A stretch of DNA of 64,000 bases from Paraspadella gotoi (GCA_051294375.1 CM119264.1:12030263-12094262); one strand, 5' to 3'; positions 1-18,231 are shown, numbered from the stretch's first letter. Numbers and translations are program-made. Notes: generated by a model from the letters alone, not told the origin.

Positions 1-439
1 ACGAGAGAAGCCACAAAACGCCAAATTAATCGCGACTCGCTGGTTGCCCGCCCTGTGACTGCAGCTATCTTTTTTTCGTTATGCCAGGTTTCGTGCTCGG
101 CCACCTAGATTAAATCATTTGGGCTTTTTGTTTTCGTCGCTCGATATAAATAATTTTAACTGGAAACTCTATAAATGTCTATTTACGTGTTGTTATATCT
201 TAAATCCATTTTCCAAATTTTGGTGTAAGACTAACGTGGAGAAGTAATCGATAGGGAGCTGGCAGAACAGCGTTTAAAATTAAAAAAACAGAATCCGTCC
301 AGTCTAAACTAAGATGTGATTTCTTTATTTTATCTCGCATCATGACTTTGATTTAAAATATCGGCGTCTTCCATCATCCCGAGTCCTCGGAATCGCATTT
401 GTTTAGTCAATGCTTGATTGAACTATGCTTCAGCGAATG

Positions 440-600
440 TCTATGTCAGTATCTTGTAAGAATGGGAGGCCTTAGGATAAGAATTGCCCCTTAAAAACCA
501 ACAAGCCCCCCCTGGTTCTCCCCAAAGGTCTCTGGTGAACAAGATAGCTTAATTATAATGTAATGGAAAATTTTTATAGATTGGTTGTTCCATCATTTCT
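440..600 (+). repeat. Old, diverged copy of foldback repeat family A
   Basis: Contains, in order, diverged versions of CTTGTAAGAGTGATGGAGG, the AAGGTCTC region, CAAGATAGCTTA and ATTGGTTGT, the same order as in family-A copies at 53 and 58 kb. It lies upstream of the CACNG-like gene. Confidence 0.5.
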
Positions 601-793
601 ATAACTGTTTATTTTGTCTACAATTTTCAGTGCTCAAACTTTTTTTATATTTTATGGCATGTAATCGAAGTTCGCAAAAAGAAATATAACTTTCTCCCTA
701 TAATCAGTAACACAACGACTATTGTATTTCTGTTGCGTCTATGATGCCAAGTATTAATCACACGAATCAACACAACAAATAAACTTGGCCCCA

Positions 794-6980
<6,187 letters not shown>

Positions 6981-7220
6981 GTGAAACTAGAATTGGCAGT
7001 GAGGTCGGAGAGGGGGGGTCAAGTACCTAGAAAAGGCGCACTTGAATAAGAGGAGAAAGAATAAAAGACGTCCGTTCGCGATATACTTCATAACAGTTAA
7101 AGCACATATATTCAATTTGAAGATTGCCATACATGTCACGGGCAAAACCGAAATCTTACCTCAAAATTGAGGCAGTGATCGATCACTGATCCTCGTTTCA
7201 CGCGATGTCACTCGCGTCAC

Positions 7221-7284
7221 CTTCCGCGAACTCTGGACTCCATCTCACGTCTGCTCCTTCATTCACATCCGTCGTCGTCGCCAT
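7221..7284 (-). CDS. Candidate minus-strand first coding exon
   Basis: ATGGCGACGACGACGG opens a frame encoding MATTTDVNEGADVRWSPEFAE and ends one base into a codon at GGAAG|GTGACG, a fair donor. No continuation was identified and no family is recognised. The 17-bp minisatellite lies immediately upstream in its transcription sense. Confidence 0.18.
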
Positions 7285-7340
7285 TAAAAATTTCGTGATT
7301 CTGGGCGAAGGGTTAATCTTTAATCTGGGTCGACGTTTCG

Positions 7341-7640
7341 AAGGATATTCTGTGTGGAGAAAGAGCCTGTGTGGCGAAAGAGTCTGTATGGCCGAAGATT
7401 CTGTGTGGCAAAAGAGTCTGTGTGGCGAAAGCTTCTGTGTGGCGAAAGAGTCTGTGTGACGAAAGAGTCTGTGTGGCGAAAGAGTCTGTATGGCCAAAGA
7501 TTCTGTGTGGCAAAAGAGTCTGGGTGGCGAAAGCTTCTGTGTGGCGAAAGAGTCTGTGTGGCGAAAGCTTCTGTGTGGCGAAAGAGTCTGTGTCAAAGCT
7601 TTTGTGTGGCTAAGATTCTGAAAGGCGAAAGAGTCTGTGC
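7341..7640. repeat. 17-bp minisatellite, about 17 units
   Basis: Unit TCTGTGTGGCGAAAGAG with variants (TATGGCC, GGCAAAAG, GGCGAAAGCT). Because 17 is not a multiple of 3, every frame reads through all three phases of the unit, giving a 17-residue periodic peptide in several frames on both strands. These open frames are a by-product of the repeat and not evidence of a gene. Confidence 0.9.
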
Positions 7641-7851
7641 GTCGACAAGTGAAAGATTTTGTTTGGCGATTCTATTTAGAAATAGAAGTACATATCTTAT
7701 GTCCTAACAGTGAAAGCTACACTGTTACATTAAAACAACATATAAAATGTTGTAAAATTTTACATTTAATTTTTCGCCGGCCGGGGTTTTGGCGTGTTTT
7801 TAAAAACCACTTAAAGATACTTTTTTTTTTTTAATTTACAAAATTATTACG

Positions 7852-7900
7852 TAATTACCCTAACCCTAATCAACCCAAACCCTAAACCCCCCCTAACCCC
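7852..7900. repeat. Short telomere-like CCCTAA patch
   Basis: ACCCTAACCCTAATC followed by irregular CCCAAACCCTAAACC and CCCCTAACCCC units. Degenerate, about 50 bp, inside unique sequence. Confidence 0.55.
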
Positions 7901-8069
7901 GGTCATGCCTAAAAGGTTTAGCTTTGTTCTTCTTACACATGAACATATTTACCTGGTTTACTTATTGAACTAACGAATTACCGATTCTCCGAAGGAGCGG
8001 AGAAGTGGACCGACCGACGAGTTATTGGGGGCGGAGGGGCATCGGGTCGCAACGGTTTATCACTGTGTG

Positions 8070-8079
8070 TGTTAGAGAA

Positions 8080-8135
<56 letters not shown>
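8070..8135. repeat. (GA)n microsatellite
   Basis: GA dinucleotide tract with a few AAAG interruptions at its start. Confidence 0.9.
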
Positions 8136-8138
<3 letters not shown>

Positions 8139-8647
8139 CATTCAAGGATAACTGCACCTGAAAGTATTTAATTTTCGACTCACAGAGTCGCGCCGACCTT
8201 CGTTAAGGAACGTAGTGAATCTCTGTCTTCCTAAATGTTTTATTCAATCAAGTTTTTACGTTCCGAAATTTATGAATAAAATGAACATGATGAGAAAATA
8301 AAAACAACGAAAAAAGAGGGAGAGAGAATTGAAAAGTGAAAGAGAATGACAGGAAAGAAAATGAAAACAAAAAGGAAAAGAGAAAGAAAAATTACAAAAA
8401 AATTCCATTCGAGTCCCACTTTTAATTTTTTCTTTCGCTCTTTTAACGACGTAGACTTTCTCTAGGAACGAATTTCTTTTTCCTCTCTCTCTTCCGAATT
8501 CCCAAGAATTCGAATCGAGAAAATTTATTTTCTTCTTTTCTTTTTCTTTTTTTTTTTTTCCTCTCGTTGAATATCTTTTCGCTCATCTCCTCATTTTCTT
8601 TCCTCTTTTTTTTCATTCTTTCCCTTCTTTCCGCCCATCTAAATCCG

Positions 8648-8662
8648 ACGCCCGCCATCTTT
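8648..8662 (-). promoter_or_regulatory. YY1-like AAGATGGCGGG site
   Basis: Reverse complement of CCCGCCATCTT matches the YY1-type core (AANATGGCGG) common in metazoan CpG promoters. The surrounding 8.4-8.7 kb is T-rich without a supported exon. Confidence 0.22.
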
Positions 8663-8914
8663 TAAATTCCGCCGCCAGGATTTTTTCCACTTATTATTCT
8701 CGCGCCTTTTTTTTTTTTTGAGAAATTTTATAAGTTTCGTCCTTCGCTTGAGCTTTTCTCCTTTTGTCGAGGGTCTCATCTTAAGAATTTTTCATCTTCG
8801 CATCTTCTCAGAGCGCTACCTAGTATTAACAAGAACAGATTAACTCCTCGACTCGACTCGACTTTCCTACCACCCTTGACCGAAAAACCTTTACCCGGAG
8901 CCAAAACTCTTTTT

Positions 8915-9515
8915 TCTCTCTCTCTCTCTCTTCTCTTTCTATCTCTCTCTTCCCTCTCATTCCCCTTACACCTCTCTTCACAGTTCACACCTCTCTTCAT
9001 TCACTCGATCCCACACTCTCTCTCCCTCTCCAACCGCCTAACTTTCCCCCGCGGGTAAGTCAACCTCCGAAGCGGTCCCCAATCTTTTGGCCTCCAGCCT
9101 TTCAAATTTTCTAATTTCGATTTCATGAAATTTTCCTCCCTCTGGCCTCCCTGGGAAAAAAAAACCTAAAAAGGAAGGAAAAGGGAACACGGTTTTTCAT
9201 TTCCTTTTTCTTTTTCCCCTTTTCCCTTTCTCTCACATCACGATCTCTCTCTCTCTCTCTCTCCTCTTCTCTCCCTCTCTCTCTCTCCGTCTCTCTCTCT
9301 CTCTCTTACTCTCTCTCTCTCTCACTCTCCTGTGACTTATATTGATTATCTCCTCGTCTTAGTTTTTGTGTTCTCTCTTTGTTTGTTCTATCCTTTAAAC
9401 CTGTTCCTCTAAACTTTATTTATCCTTCTGTACTTCTATTCTCTCTCTCTCTTCTCTCTTCTCTCCTCTCTCTACTCTCTCCTCTCTCTCTCTCTCTCTC
9501 CACTCTCCCTCTCCA
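8915..9515. repeat. Cluster of CT-rich tracts
   Basis: Several (CT)n blocks (about 8916-8950, 9245-9335, 9440-9510) separated by T-rich sequence. Open frames through them encode only Ser-Leu repeats and are not genes. Confidence 0.8.
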
Positions 9516-9793
9516 TGAATTTCAACTTCAAGATCCGAAGATTTATGCAAACGTGATTCGGGTTTCCGAGTTGTGATGAGAGTGTTGTGTAGGGGATTGG
9601 TGTTCGCTCACCATTCACCAGTTCACATTGCAAAGACTTTATGACGTGACTACTTTCTAGATTGTGAACCTCCGTTAACCGAAACCCGCCGTGCCAAGTG
9701 GGTCCGCGACGGTGAGAAGTGGGCGTGGCGAGATGGTGGCGCGAGTAAGAGGCGTTGTTGATTTCCCACATCCTTCGTTTTCTCGGGGTTCGG

Positions 9794-9852
9794 AATCCAA
9801 GATGGCGGAAAATATATGCGACGATATTTTTTCGCTTCGTCGCCTCATTTAA
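9794..9852 (+). promoter_or_regulatory. YY1-like CAAGATGGCGG site with a 16-codon frame
   Basis: CCAAGATGGCGGAAA matches a YY1-type promoter/initiation element. Its ATG opens MAENICDDIFSLRRLI then TAA. It could be a translated leader or first exon of an unrecognised gene, or chance. Confidence 0.22.
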
Positions 9853-10760
9853 AAAACATTTAAATCTTAAAAGAATCTCGAAACATTTTTTTTTTTTTTA
9901 ATAAGGAAGGCTAAAGAGACCTGCCGTTTGTCAATCCTTAAAAGCCATTAGCGTCTTTCGAAGGCCATTAATGCAACGCGCGAAATTCCTGCCGTTCGTT
10001 TGCAGTCATCGGTAACGACTGCAATCTGTAAATATTGAGATCCAGGAGCTTTTACATTTCATAAAAAAATTAAAAATTTCAAATATTTCAGGAATTCGCT
10101 TTAAATATTATAAAAATGTTGCTTTTTAGAAAAAAAAATCTTGGTTGATATTGGGCGTTGTTAATACGTTCCGAACTTCTTTAAATTTCTATTAATCTTT
10201 ATCATCTATCCATCTTTAACAACTATCCCATCCATCCAATCTCCGTCAAATCTAAGCCTTTTCCATCAATTCTATCCTTCAATCTTTCTTTTTTTGTCCA
10301 ATCTATTCCGACCAATCTGTGACCGGCCTGTCTATCCGAACCCCTGTCCGAGTGTCCGTCCCTCTTCCCGCCTTCTTATGCGGAAGGAAGCCACGCCCCT
10401 CATCCCGAATTTGTCGATCCTTCGAAGGGAGGAGCAAAGATTGGCTCGACCCGCGTTCTCTTCTTCTTCGTCGTCTTCGTGGACGCAGTAGAAACATTCC
10501 TAATACCTAATATTTTATATTTAATGTAATCTTTCAATGTTTATTACTGACCAGATGCCAGCAGAATAATTTTGACAATAGATAGGTTAATTTTTTAAAA
10601 TAAAATAAAATCCTCTTCTTTAAAAAATCTGATCTTTTTGGCAGTAATATTTGTATACTCCTTAAACGATCGTAATTAATAGTATTTCTACTTCTAGGTT
10701 TTTCCTTCTTTAAACTTTGTTGAATTCGTTGTTTACATCAACATGTTAAATTAATTTTGT
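9853..10760. other. No supported gene
   Basis: AT-rich at both ends with a GC-richer middle (10300-10490) that has short open frames on both strands but no start, splice or family signal. Nothing convincing seen. Confidence 0.5.
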
Positions 10761-10832
10761 GCTCATCATTCAGGAGAAATACACCGCGACCAAAGTAACT
10801 CGTGATTAATGATCCCTTCACCTTTCGGATCT

Positions 10833-10874
<42 letters not shown>

Positions 10875-10914
10875 ACGGGACGTTTGGATGCTGCCCCCGC
10901 TTTCCCCGACGCAG

Positions 10915-11374
10915 TTAAAACCGCCGGCGCCATCAAAGACGCTTCTCTCATCCTGTGAGTGGCATCGAAAATGCCATCCAAGAAGATCCTGTACCGCTCT
11001 AAAAGTTATTCGATATTCAAGATGGCCAAAGTGAGCCGTCTAGCTAAACAACGCATACCTTAAAGCGTCTAATAATTATTATGAACAACCAAAAATCGTC
11101 ATTTTTTGACATCTATAGGTACAAAAAAATATCCGGAAAACTAGCGATTTTAGTATAACTTTCACTTTCTTTTGTCTTAGACCCAATGAAGCTTTTCCAG
11201 CATCCACAACACCGTTGGAGATGCCACCGCCGTTGCTCTGGACGCCGATATGTACCGGCGCCGCCATCGAACGACGCCGGCGACGCCGACTCCCTGTCAA
11301 GTTCAGAGATCGTCTCGAGGTCGCGGGTTCATCTCGTCGAATCTTCGGTGGTCGACCGAATAACGAGGCCCCAG
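10915..11374 (+). CDS. Candidate two-exon coding segment in the left arm of P1
   Basis: Exon 10915-10954 has an excellent acceptor (CTTTCCCCGACGCAG) and donor (CATCCT|GTGAGT). Exon 11201-11374 has acceptor GCTTTTCCAG and donor CCCCAG|GTACCG. In one frame (LKPPAPSKTLLSS then STTPLEMPPPLLWTP) the phases agree and no stop occurs; the second exon includes an Arg run and GRPNNEAP. Other frames are also largely open because the sequence is GC-rich, and no family is recognised. The right-arm mirror copy has indels that break it. Confidence 0.22.
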
Positions 11375-12100
11375 GTACCGTTAGCGGTTCGGCGCTGCAG
11401 GGGTGAGAGGCGCTGGTGCGGCAGAGCGGCGGTCCGAGAGCGGCGGCGTAATCATCGACCTCAAAGTAGCAGTTTGGCGCGCGGCTGAAGTTTGGATAAG
11501 AATCGAGTTTTGGCCCGAAAAAAGCCTCAAGCTCATTGGTCAATTTATTTATAGTATATATCGTTCCAAGTTGTCTAATCGAAATAGTTAAGGAATCAAT
11601 TAAAAATTATTGATTTAATGTTGCTTAATGAATTTTTTTTTTAAATAAATTAAATGTACCACGAATATAACGAGTAAAAGTTCCTTTCCCTATTTTTTTT
11701 AAATAGCCAGAATTAGGTTTTCGGTTCCATGAACAAATTTGGACATTTCTATCCGAATTTGAATGCCAAGCTAAAAATGTTATCAAGTGTTTTCTTATTT
11801 TTTTTAATTTTCCGAGTTAAAACAACGTCATACTAAATAAATATAGATGCTCTCCTGCCTGACCTCATTTGAACTTTTCCGTCTTCTCCCTAAAAAGTAA
11901 AAGAAACAAGAACGGTATTTCCAAAGTGTTGCGCCGCATGACTTTATTTTCACGTGTATTTCTCTTTGATCACATGATATGACAATATATGACATGACTA
12001 AAAAACTTTATTTGCCGATATATTTATGACATGCACTACATCAAAACTTTTGTCTTTTATCTCTTTTGTATTAGTCCTTTCAGTTTCGTTGAGTTGAGAT

Positions 12101-12260
12101 TTAAGCAAAGTTCGAAATTAGTTTCTTCAACGATTTTTATTTTGTACGGACATGTTTCGACTCTCTTTTCGAGTCTAAAAATGAAGTCTCGAAAAGAGAG
12201 TCGAAACATGTCCGTACAAAATAAAAATCGTTGAAGAAACTAATTTCGAACTTTGCTTAA
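12101..12260. repeat. Perfect 73-bp inverted repeat with 14-base loop
   Basis: 12101-12173 and 12188-12260 are exact reverse complements; loop TCTAAAAATGAAGT. A mirrored, indel-bearing copy sits at about 16601-16760 in the right arm of P1. Such perfection suggests recent origin or a foldback artefact. Confidence 0.9.
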
Positions 12261-12703
12261 GTCTTTTATCTCCTATAGTTTTATGAATTCCTGAAGGCGG
12301 CGCTAGCAGTTCCTTAGATTTAAGGTTTTTTCTGTCTTAGCAAATGAGCAAAATTTAACGTAAGTGGGTCAGACCGACGGACCGACAGACCGACCGAGTT
12401 ACGCCGCGAGTACTAAAAATTGAGGATGAAAAAAAAAAGTATTGAGCTCGACGCCCGAGGAAAAAGGCTGCGAGTGCTCCTGATCCCCATGGGGCGCAGT
12501 TTGTTTCTTCGAATGGAGAGATACTCGTTTCTCTCTTTCCGATATTTTAGGTCCGAGCGATTCGCTATCGAACATCTGCGAATTATCGATGCTGTAAACT
12601 TCGGCTTTATTTAAGGTGCGGTGGTTGTCTTAAAACTTATAAACAAGTAGCTTTGCAACTGTTCTCGCTACGATTGAGCTGTCGCGAACGTTGTATAAAA
12701 TTA

Positions 12704-12886
12704 GTACAACCAATATAAAAATTATCCATTCATTTAATGAATAAGCTCTCTTGCCCCTGACTTTGGACAGGCTATGGTGATTAAAGGCCTGCATCCCTCT
12801 TACACGTTAATAACATAGCCTGTCCAAAGTCAGGGGCAAGATAGCTTATTTATTAAATGAATGGATAATTTTTATATTGGTTGTAC
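12704..12886. mobile_element. Foldback (MITE-like) element, family A, hairpin form
   Basis: Arms 12704-12776 and 12814-12886 are near-perfect reverse complements (GTACAACCAATATAAAAAT to the mirror end), with loop containing GGCCTGCATCCCTCTTAC. Single-arm copies containing CCTGTCCAAAGTCAGGGGCA and ATATTGGTTGTACCAA occur near 25, 39, 52.8, 53.1, 56.4 and 58.1 kb. No transposase is present, so any movement would need a protein from elsewhere. Confidence 0.7.
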
Positions 12887-13820
12887 CAATTTCATAGCAG
12901 GACCCTGTAAGCTTTCAATCAAGATTCTCTCACAGTCTTGTTTATTCACTCCCAGACTACCTGGCATCATTTTCAATAAAGTGGCGTAATATTTCAAATA
13001 AAGTTTTAATTGTGTAAAAGGACGACTCCCTTGAGAGAAAAAAAAATTGCGAAATCAAGCTCTTTCGACTTTTCTTTTCTCAAACGGACGGACCAACGGA
13101 AAAAAAATGGAAAGAGATGTTTACTCAACGTTCGCCTTCAGTTCTTCATCATTCCCTTATTTGGTATGGGTCCATCGCTTCCACACAAAACTCCGAGAAC
13201 CATCGCCAGTAATGGATGTATCCATTACGATTCAACACTCGCCGCTCCATCGCCCCGCCCCTAGCCCCCTCGGCTCCCCCCCCGATCAGGCTTCTCCTCC
13301 TCCACGCCCCAAAATATTTTCCCCTCTCCCCCTTCCTACCCCCATTCGCTCCCGGGCGAAAAAATCAAAAGGAAAGCCGCGGAAATATTTCGGAGTCGCG
13401 CGTACATCTCATTTGTGTTTTCGCGACAGAGGCGCGTTTTCAAGTGCGCTCCTTGTTTTGTATTTGTTTGGTTTTTTTGTTTTGTTTTGTTTTTTTTTTG
13501 TTTCACTTCGTTAATGTCGTTGAAGTCGTGAATTTTAAGATTTTTTGGTTTTGTTTCTATGCATTTTAACTTTTTCGTATTTCGTGACTGCAACCACATT
13601 TATAAGATGAGCAATTATCGATTTTATTTCATTATTTACACGAACGCTCGTTCTTTATTTAATTTTTTTTTCCTTTTTTTTTCGAAGAAATCAATAAAAG
13701 CGAAGCAGATGGCGTCTTATTCGATCAAAGCCGAACAAAATCGCGAACAGAATTGAATAAAAACGAGATGGAGACAGAGACGCCGATTCCGGTTCCGATT
13801 CCATCGCTTTCTGATGGAAG

Positions 13821-13825
13821 CGGCT

Positions 13826-13918
<93 letters not shown>
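13821..13918. repeat. (CT)n microsatellite
   Basis: Nearly pure CT of about 95 bp. Its mirror in the right arm is (GA)n at about 14940-15004. Confidence 0.95.
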
Positions 13919-13919
<1 letters not shown>

Positions 13920-14674
13920 CCTCTGTTTTTCTCTCTTTCTCTTTCTCTTTCTCTTCCCCAATATTCGAGTTTTTCTCTTACTTTGTTTTCCTGTCAGTTT
14001 TTCTTGATTTTCACCAATTTCTCAATGGAAGAGTACACTTTCCTCTTTGACTCAGGGACTCGCTCTCTTTCTTCGTTTCCTCTTTGTTTCTCTCTTTCTT
14101 TCATTTTTTTTCCTCTGGTTTGTTGTGGTATTGTTTTTGTTTGTCTGAAATGAAAATGTTTCGAAGACAGGAGAGAGATAAGCAACTTCGAAACAAAAAT
14201 GGATGGCAGCGAGAGAGACAGACTCTCATTCATCTTCTCTCTCTCTTTTTCTCTCAGCTCTCTTCTCTCTTCGCTCTCTCTTTTTTCTCTCTGTCTCTCT
14301 CGCCTGCCATCCATTTTTGTTTCCGAAGTTGCTTATACTCTCTCCTGTATCGAAACATTGTCATTCAGACAAACAAAACAATACCACACAAACCAGAGGA
14401 AAAAATGAAAGAAAGAGAGTAAACAAAGAGGAAACGAAGATAAGAGAGCGAGTCCCTGAGTCAAAGAGGAAGTGTACTCTTCATTGAGGAAAATTGTGTG
14501 AATAAATCAAGAAAACCTGACGGAAAAACAAAGTAGAGAAAAACTCGAATCATTGGGAAGAGAATAGGAAAGAGAAAGAGAGAAAAAACAGAGGACGAAG
14601 AAGAGAGAGGAAAGGAGAGACTGAAGGGAGAAGAGAAGAGAGGAGAGAGAGAGGATAGAGAGAGAAGAGTTGAG

Positions 14675-14790
14675 ATAGATAGATCAGATAGATAGAAAGA
14701 TAGATAGATAGATAGCATAGATAGATACATAGATAGATAGATAGATAGATACGATAGATACATGATAGTGATAGATAGAGAGAGAGATAG
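14675..14790. repeat. (GATA)n-rich tract
   Basis: GATA/GATAGATA units with TACATA and GATC interruptions, present only in the right arm of P1 and therefore part of the length asymmetry between arms. Confidence 0.85.
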
Positions 14791-14936
14791 ATAGAGAGAA
14801 AGAGAGAGAGAGGAGAGATAAGAGAGAAAGAGAAACTAACGGGTTTTCCAGCTGAAATTTGTACAAAATCTTTTGATCTAATATGAGAGATCGATGAGAA
14901 AACTCATTGAAAAGAGAATAGCGATAGGTCGTTATA

Positions 14937-14985
<49 letters not shown>

Positions 14986-15939
14986 GAGAGAGAGAGAGAG
15001 AGAGCAGCCGCTTCCATCAGAAAGCGATGGAATCGGAGACCGGAATCGGCGTCTCTGATCTCCATCTCGTTTTTATTCAATTCTGTTCGCGATTTTTGTT
15101 CGGCTTTGATCGAATAGACGCCACTGCTTCGCTTTTATTGATTTCTCGAAAAAAAAAAGGGAAAAAAAAATTAAAATAAGACGAGCGTTCGTGTAATAAT
15201 CGAAATGAAAATCGATAATTGCTCATCTTATAAATGTAGGTTGCAAGTCACGAAATACACGAAAAAGTTCAAATGCATAGAAACAAAACCAAAAATCTTA
15301 AAATTCACGACTTCAACGACATTAACCGAAGGAAACAAAAAAAAAACAAAACAAAACAAAAAAACCAAACAAATACAAAACAAGGAGCGCACTTGAAAAC
15401 GCGCCTCTGTCGCGAAAACACAAATGAGATGTACGCGCGACTCCGAAATATTTCCGCGGCTTTCCTTTTGATTTTTTCGCCCGGGAGCGAATGGGGGTAG
15501 GAAGGGGGAGAGGGGAAAATATTTTGGGGCGTGGAGGAGGAGAAGCCTGATCGGGGGGGGAGCCGAGGGGGCTAGGGGCGGGGCGATGGAGCGGCGAGTG
15601 TTGAATCGTAATGGATACATCCATTACTGGCGATGGTTTCTCGGAGTTTTGTGTGGAAGCCGATGGACCCATACCAAATAAGGGAATGGATGAAGAACTG
15701 AAGGCGACACGTTGAGTACAACATCTCTTTCAGTTTTTTTTCCGTTGGTCGTCCGTTTGAGAAAAGAAAAGTCGAAATAGCTTGATTTCGCAATTTTTTT
15801 TTCTCTCAGTAGGGAGTCGTCCTTTTTACACAATTAAAAACTTTATTTGAAATATTACGCCACTTTATTGAAAATGATGCCAGGTAGCTCTGGAGTGAAT
15901 AAACAAGACTGTGAGAAGACATCTTGATTGAAAGCTTAC

Positions 15940-16150
15940 AGGGTCCTGCTATGAAATTGGTACAACCATATAAAAATTATCCATTCATTTAATTAAAATA
16001 AGCTATCTCTGCCTGACTTGGACAGGCTATGTTATTAACGTGTAAGAGGGATGCAGGCCTTTAATCACCATAGCCTCGTCCAAAGTCAGGGGCAAGAGAG
16101 CTTATTCATAAATGAATGTGATAATTTATATTGGTTGTACTACATTTTCT
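15940..16150. repeat. Mirror copy of the family-A hairpin with indels
   Basis: Reverse complement of 12704-12886 and its flank, with dropped bases such as CTGACTTGGACAGG for CTGACTTTGGACAGG. This error type is typical of unpolished long reads. Confidence 0.8.
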
Positions 16151-17765
16151 ACAACGGTTCGCGAACAGCTCAATCGTAGCGAGAGCAGTGCAATAAGCTA
16201 CTTGTTTATAAGTTTTAAGACAACCACACGCACCTTAAATAAAGCCGACAGTTTACAGCATCGATATTCGCCAGATGTTCGATAGCGATCGCTCGGACCT
16301 AAATATCGGAAAGAGAGAAACGAGTATCTCTCCATTTCGAAGAAAAAAAACTGCGCCCCATGGGGATCAGGAAGCACTCGCAGCCTTTTTTCCTCGGGCG
16401 TCGAGCTCAATACTTTTTTTTTCATCCTCCAATTTTTAGTACTTCGCGGCGTAACTCGGTCGTCTGTCGGTCCCGTCGCGTCTGACCCACTCTACGTTTC
16501 AATTTTGCTCCATTTGCTAGACAGAAAAAAACCTTAATCTAAGGAGAGTGCTAGCGCCGCCTTCAGGAAATTCATATAAAAATATAGGAGATAAAAAGAC
16601 TTAAGCAAAGTTCGAAATTAGTTTCTTCCAACGATTTTATTTTGTATCGGACATGTTTCGACTTTCTTTTCGAGACTTTCATTTTTAGACTCGAAAAGAG
16701 AGTCGAAACATGTCCGTACAAAATAAAAATCGTTGAAGAACTGAATTTCGACTTTGCTTAAATCTCAACTCAACGAAACTGAAAGGACTAATACAAAAAG
16801 ATAAAAGACAAAAGTTTTGATGTATGCCATGTCATAAATATATCGGCAATAAAGTTTTTTTAGTCATGTCATAATTGTCAGATCATGTGATCAAAGAGAA
16901 ATACACGTGAAATAAAGTCATGCGCGCAACACTTTGGAAATACCGTTCTTGTTCTTTACTTTTAAGGGAGAAGACGGAAAAGTTCAATGAGTCAGGCCAG
17001 GAGAGCATCTATAATTTATAATTTTTAATTGATTCCTTAACTATTTCGATTAGACAACTTGGAACGATATATACTATAGATAAATTGACCAATGAGCTTT
17101 GAGCTTTTTTTCGTACCAAGAAACTCGATTCTTATTCCAGAACTTCAGCCGCGCGCCAAACTGCCTACTTTTGAGGTCGATGATTACGGCCGCGCTCTCG
17201 GACCGCCGCTCTGCGGGCACCAGCGCCTTCTCACCCCTGCAGCGGGGGCCGAACGCTAACGGTACCTGGGGCCTCGTTATTCGGTCGACCACGAAGATTC
17301 GACGAGATGAACCTCGCGACCTCGGAGACGATCTCTGAACTTGACAGGGGAGTCGGCGTCGCCGGCGTCGTTCGATGGCGCGCCGGTTACATATCGGGTC
17401 CAGAGCAACGGCGGTGGCATCTCTCAACGGTGTTGTGGATGCGGAAAAGCTTCATTGGGTCTAAGACAAAAGAAAGTGAAAGTTATACTAAAATCGCTAG
17501 TTTTCCGGATATTTTTTGTACCTATAGATGTCAAAAAATGACGATTTTGGTTGTTTCATAATATTATTAGACGCTTTAAGGTATGCGTTGTTTATGCTAG
17601 ACGGCTCACAATTTGGCCATCTTGAATATCGAATAACTTTTAGAGCGGTACAGGATCTTCCTTGGATGCATTTTTCGATGGCCAACCACAGGATGGAGAA
17701 GCGTCTTTTGATGGCGGCCGGCGGTTTTAATGCGTCGGGGGAAAGCGGGGGACATCAACGTCGTG

Positions 17766-17768
<3 letters not shown>

Positions 17769-17850
<82 letters not shown>

Positions 17851-17909
17851 NNNNNNNNNNNNNNNNNNNNNNNNNCAGAGAGAGACAGAGAGAGACAGAG
17901 AGAGAGAGA
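17769..17909. repeat. (GA)n tract with a 25-N gap
   Basis: GA repeats on both sides of N 17851-17875; the right arm of P1 ends here. Confidence 0.9.
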
Positions 17910-18037
17910 GTTAAACATACACATTACACAGCCAAACACTCAGTCAGAGGGGCGAAGGTCTATCAGTTAAACTTAAGGAGATTAAAATAACATATTTAAG
18001 TATACATTTCCTTTTTTTTCCACTTTTTCACAAAGAG

Positions 18038-18196
18038 ACGATCGACATTAAAGACGTTGAAGATGCATTTGATTCGGATGTTCCTCTGATCAAGAAGCGA
18101 TTAAAGCAAAAAATGACGTCGACTCGAAAACGTTCTCAACGACAGAAGACGCCAGATGAAACGAACCATCGCCATCAACGATGCCATCACCATTAA
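18038..18196 (+). CDS. Candidate terminal exon, basic C-terminus
   Basis: A strong pyrimidine tract (CCTTTTTTTTCCACTTTTTC) and ACAAAG/ACAAAGAG acceptors precede an open frame of 52 codons: TIDIKDVEDAFDSDVPLIKK, then a Lys/Arg-rich part (RLKQKMTSTRKRSQRQK) and a His-rich end before TAA. It is acidic first, then strongly basic, as in a nuclear-localisation-type tail. No family recognised and no partner exon proven. Confidence 0.28.
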   Translation, partial: TIDIKDVEDAFDSDVPLIKKRLKQKMTSTRKRSQRQKTPDETNHRHQRCHHH

Positions 18197-18231
18197 GTTT
18201 TGAAAATTCTTGATTCTTGATGATCTTGCAG

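Larger units (their letters stand above)
10842..17850. repeat. About 7-kb imperfect inverted repeat (palindrome P1)
   Basis: Left arm (about 10842-14215) and right arm (about 14296-17850) are reverse complements. Landmark pairs: 10915-10985 with 17690-17745, 11080-11240 with 17400-17570, 12101-12260 with 16601-16760, 13010-13600 with 15240-15830, 14030-14060 with 14450-14480. The right arm has many single-base insertions and deletions, some substitutions, and an extra GA/GATA-rich insert (about 14585-14850). Outer ends are (CT)n on the left and (GA)n on the right, the latter abutting a 25-N gap. Genes in the right arm are mirror copies of the left. Confidence 0.92.

Noticed and set aside
11079-11543. 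154-codon minus-strand ORF in the left arm of P1
   Set aside because: Long, but a few frames of this length are expected by chance in 64 kb of this composition. It overlaps better-spliced plus-strand candidates and has no recognisable domain.
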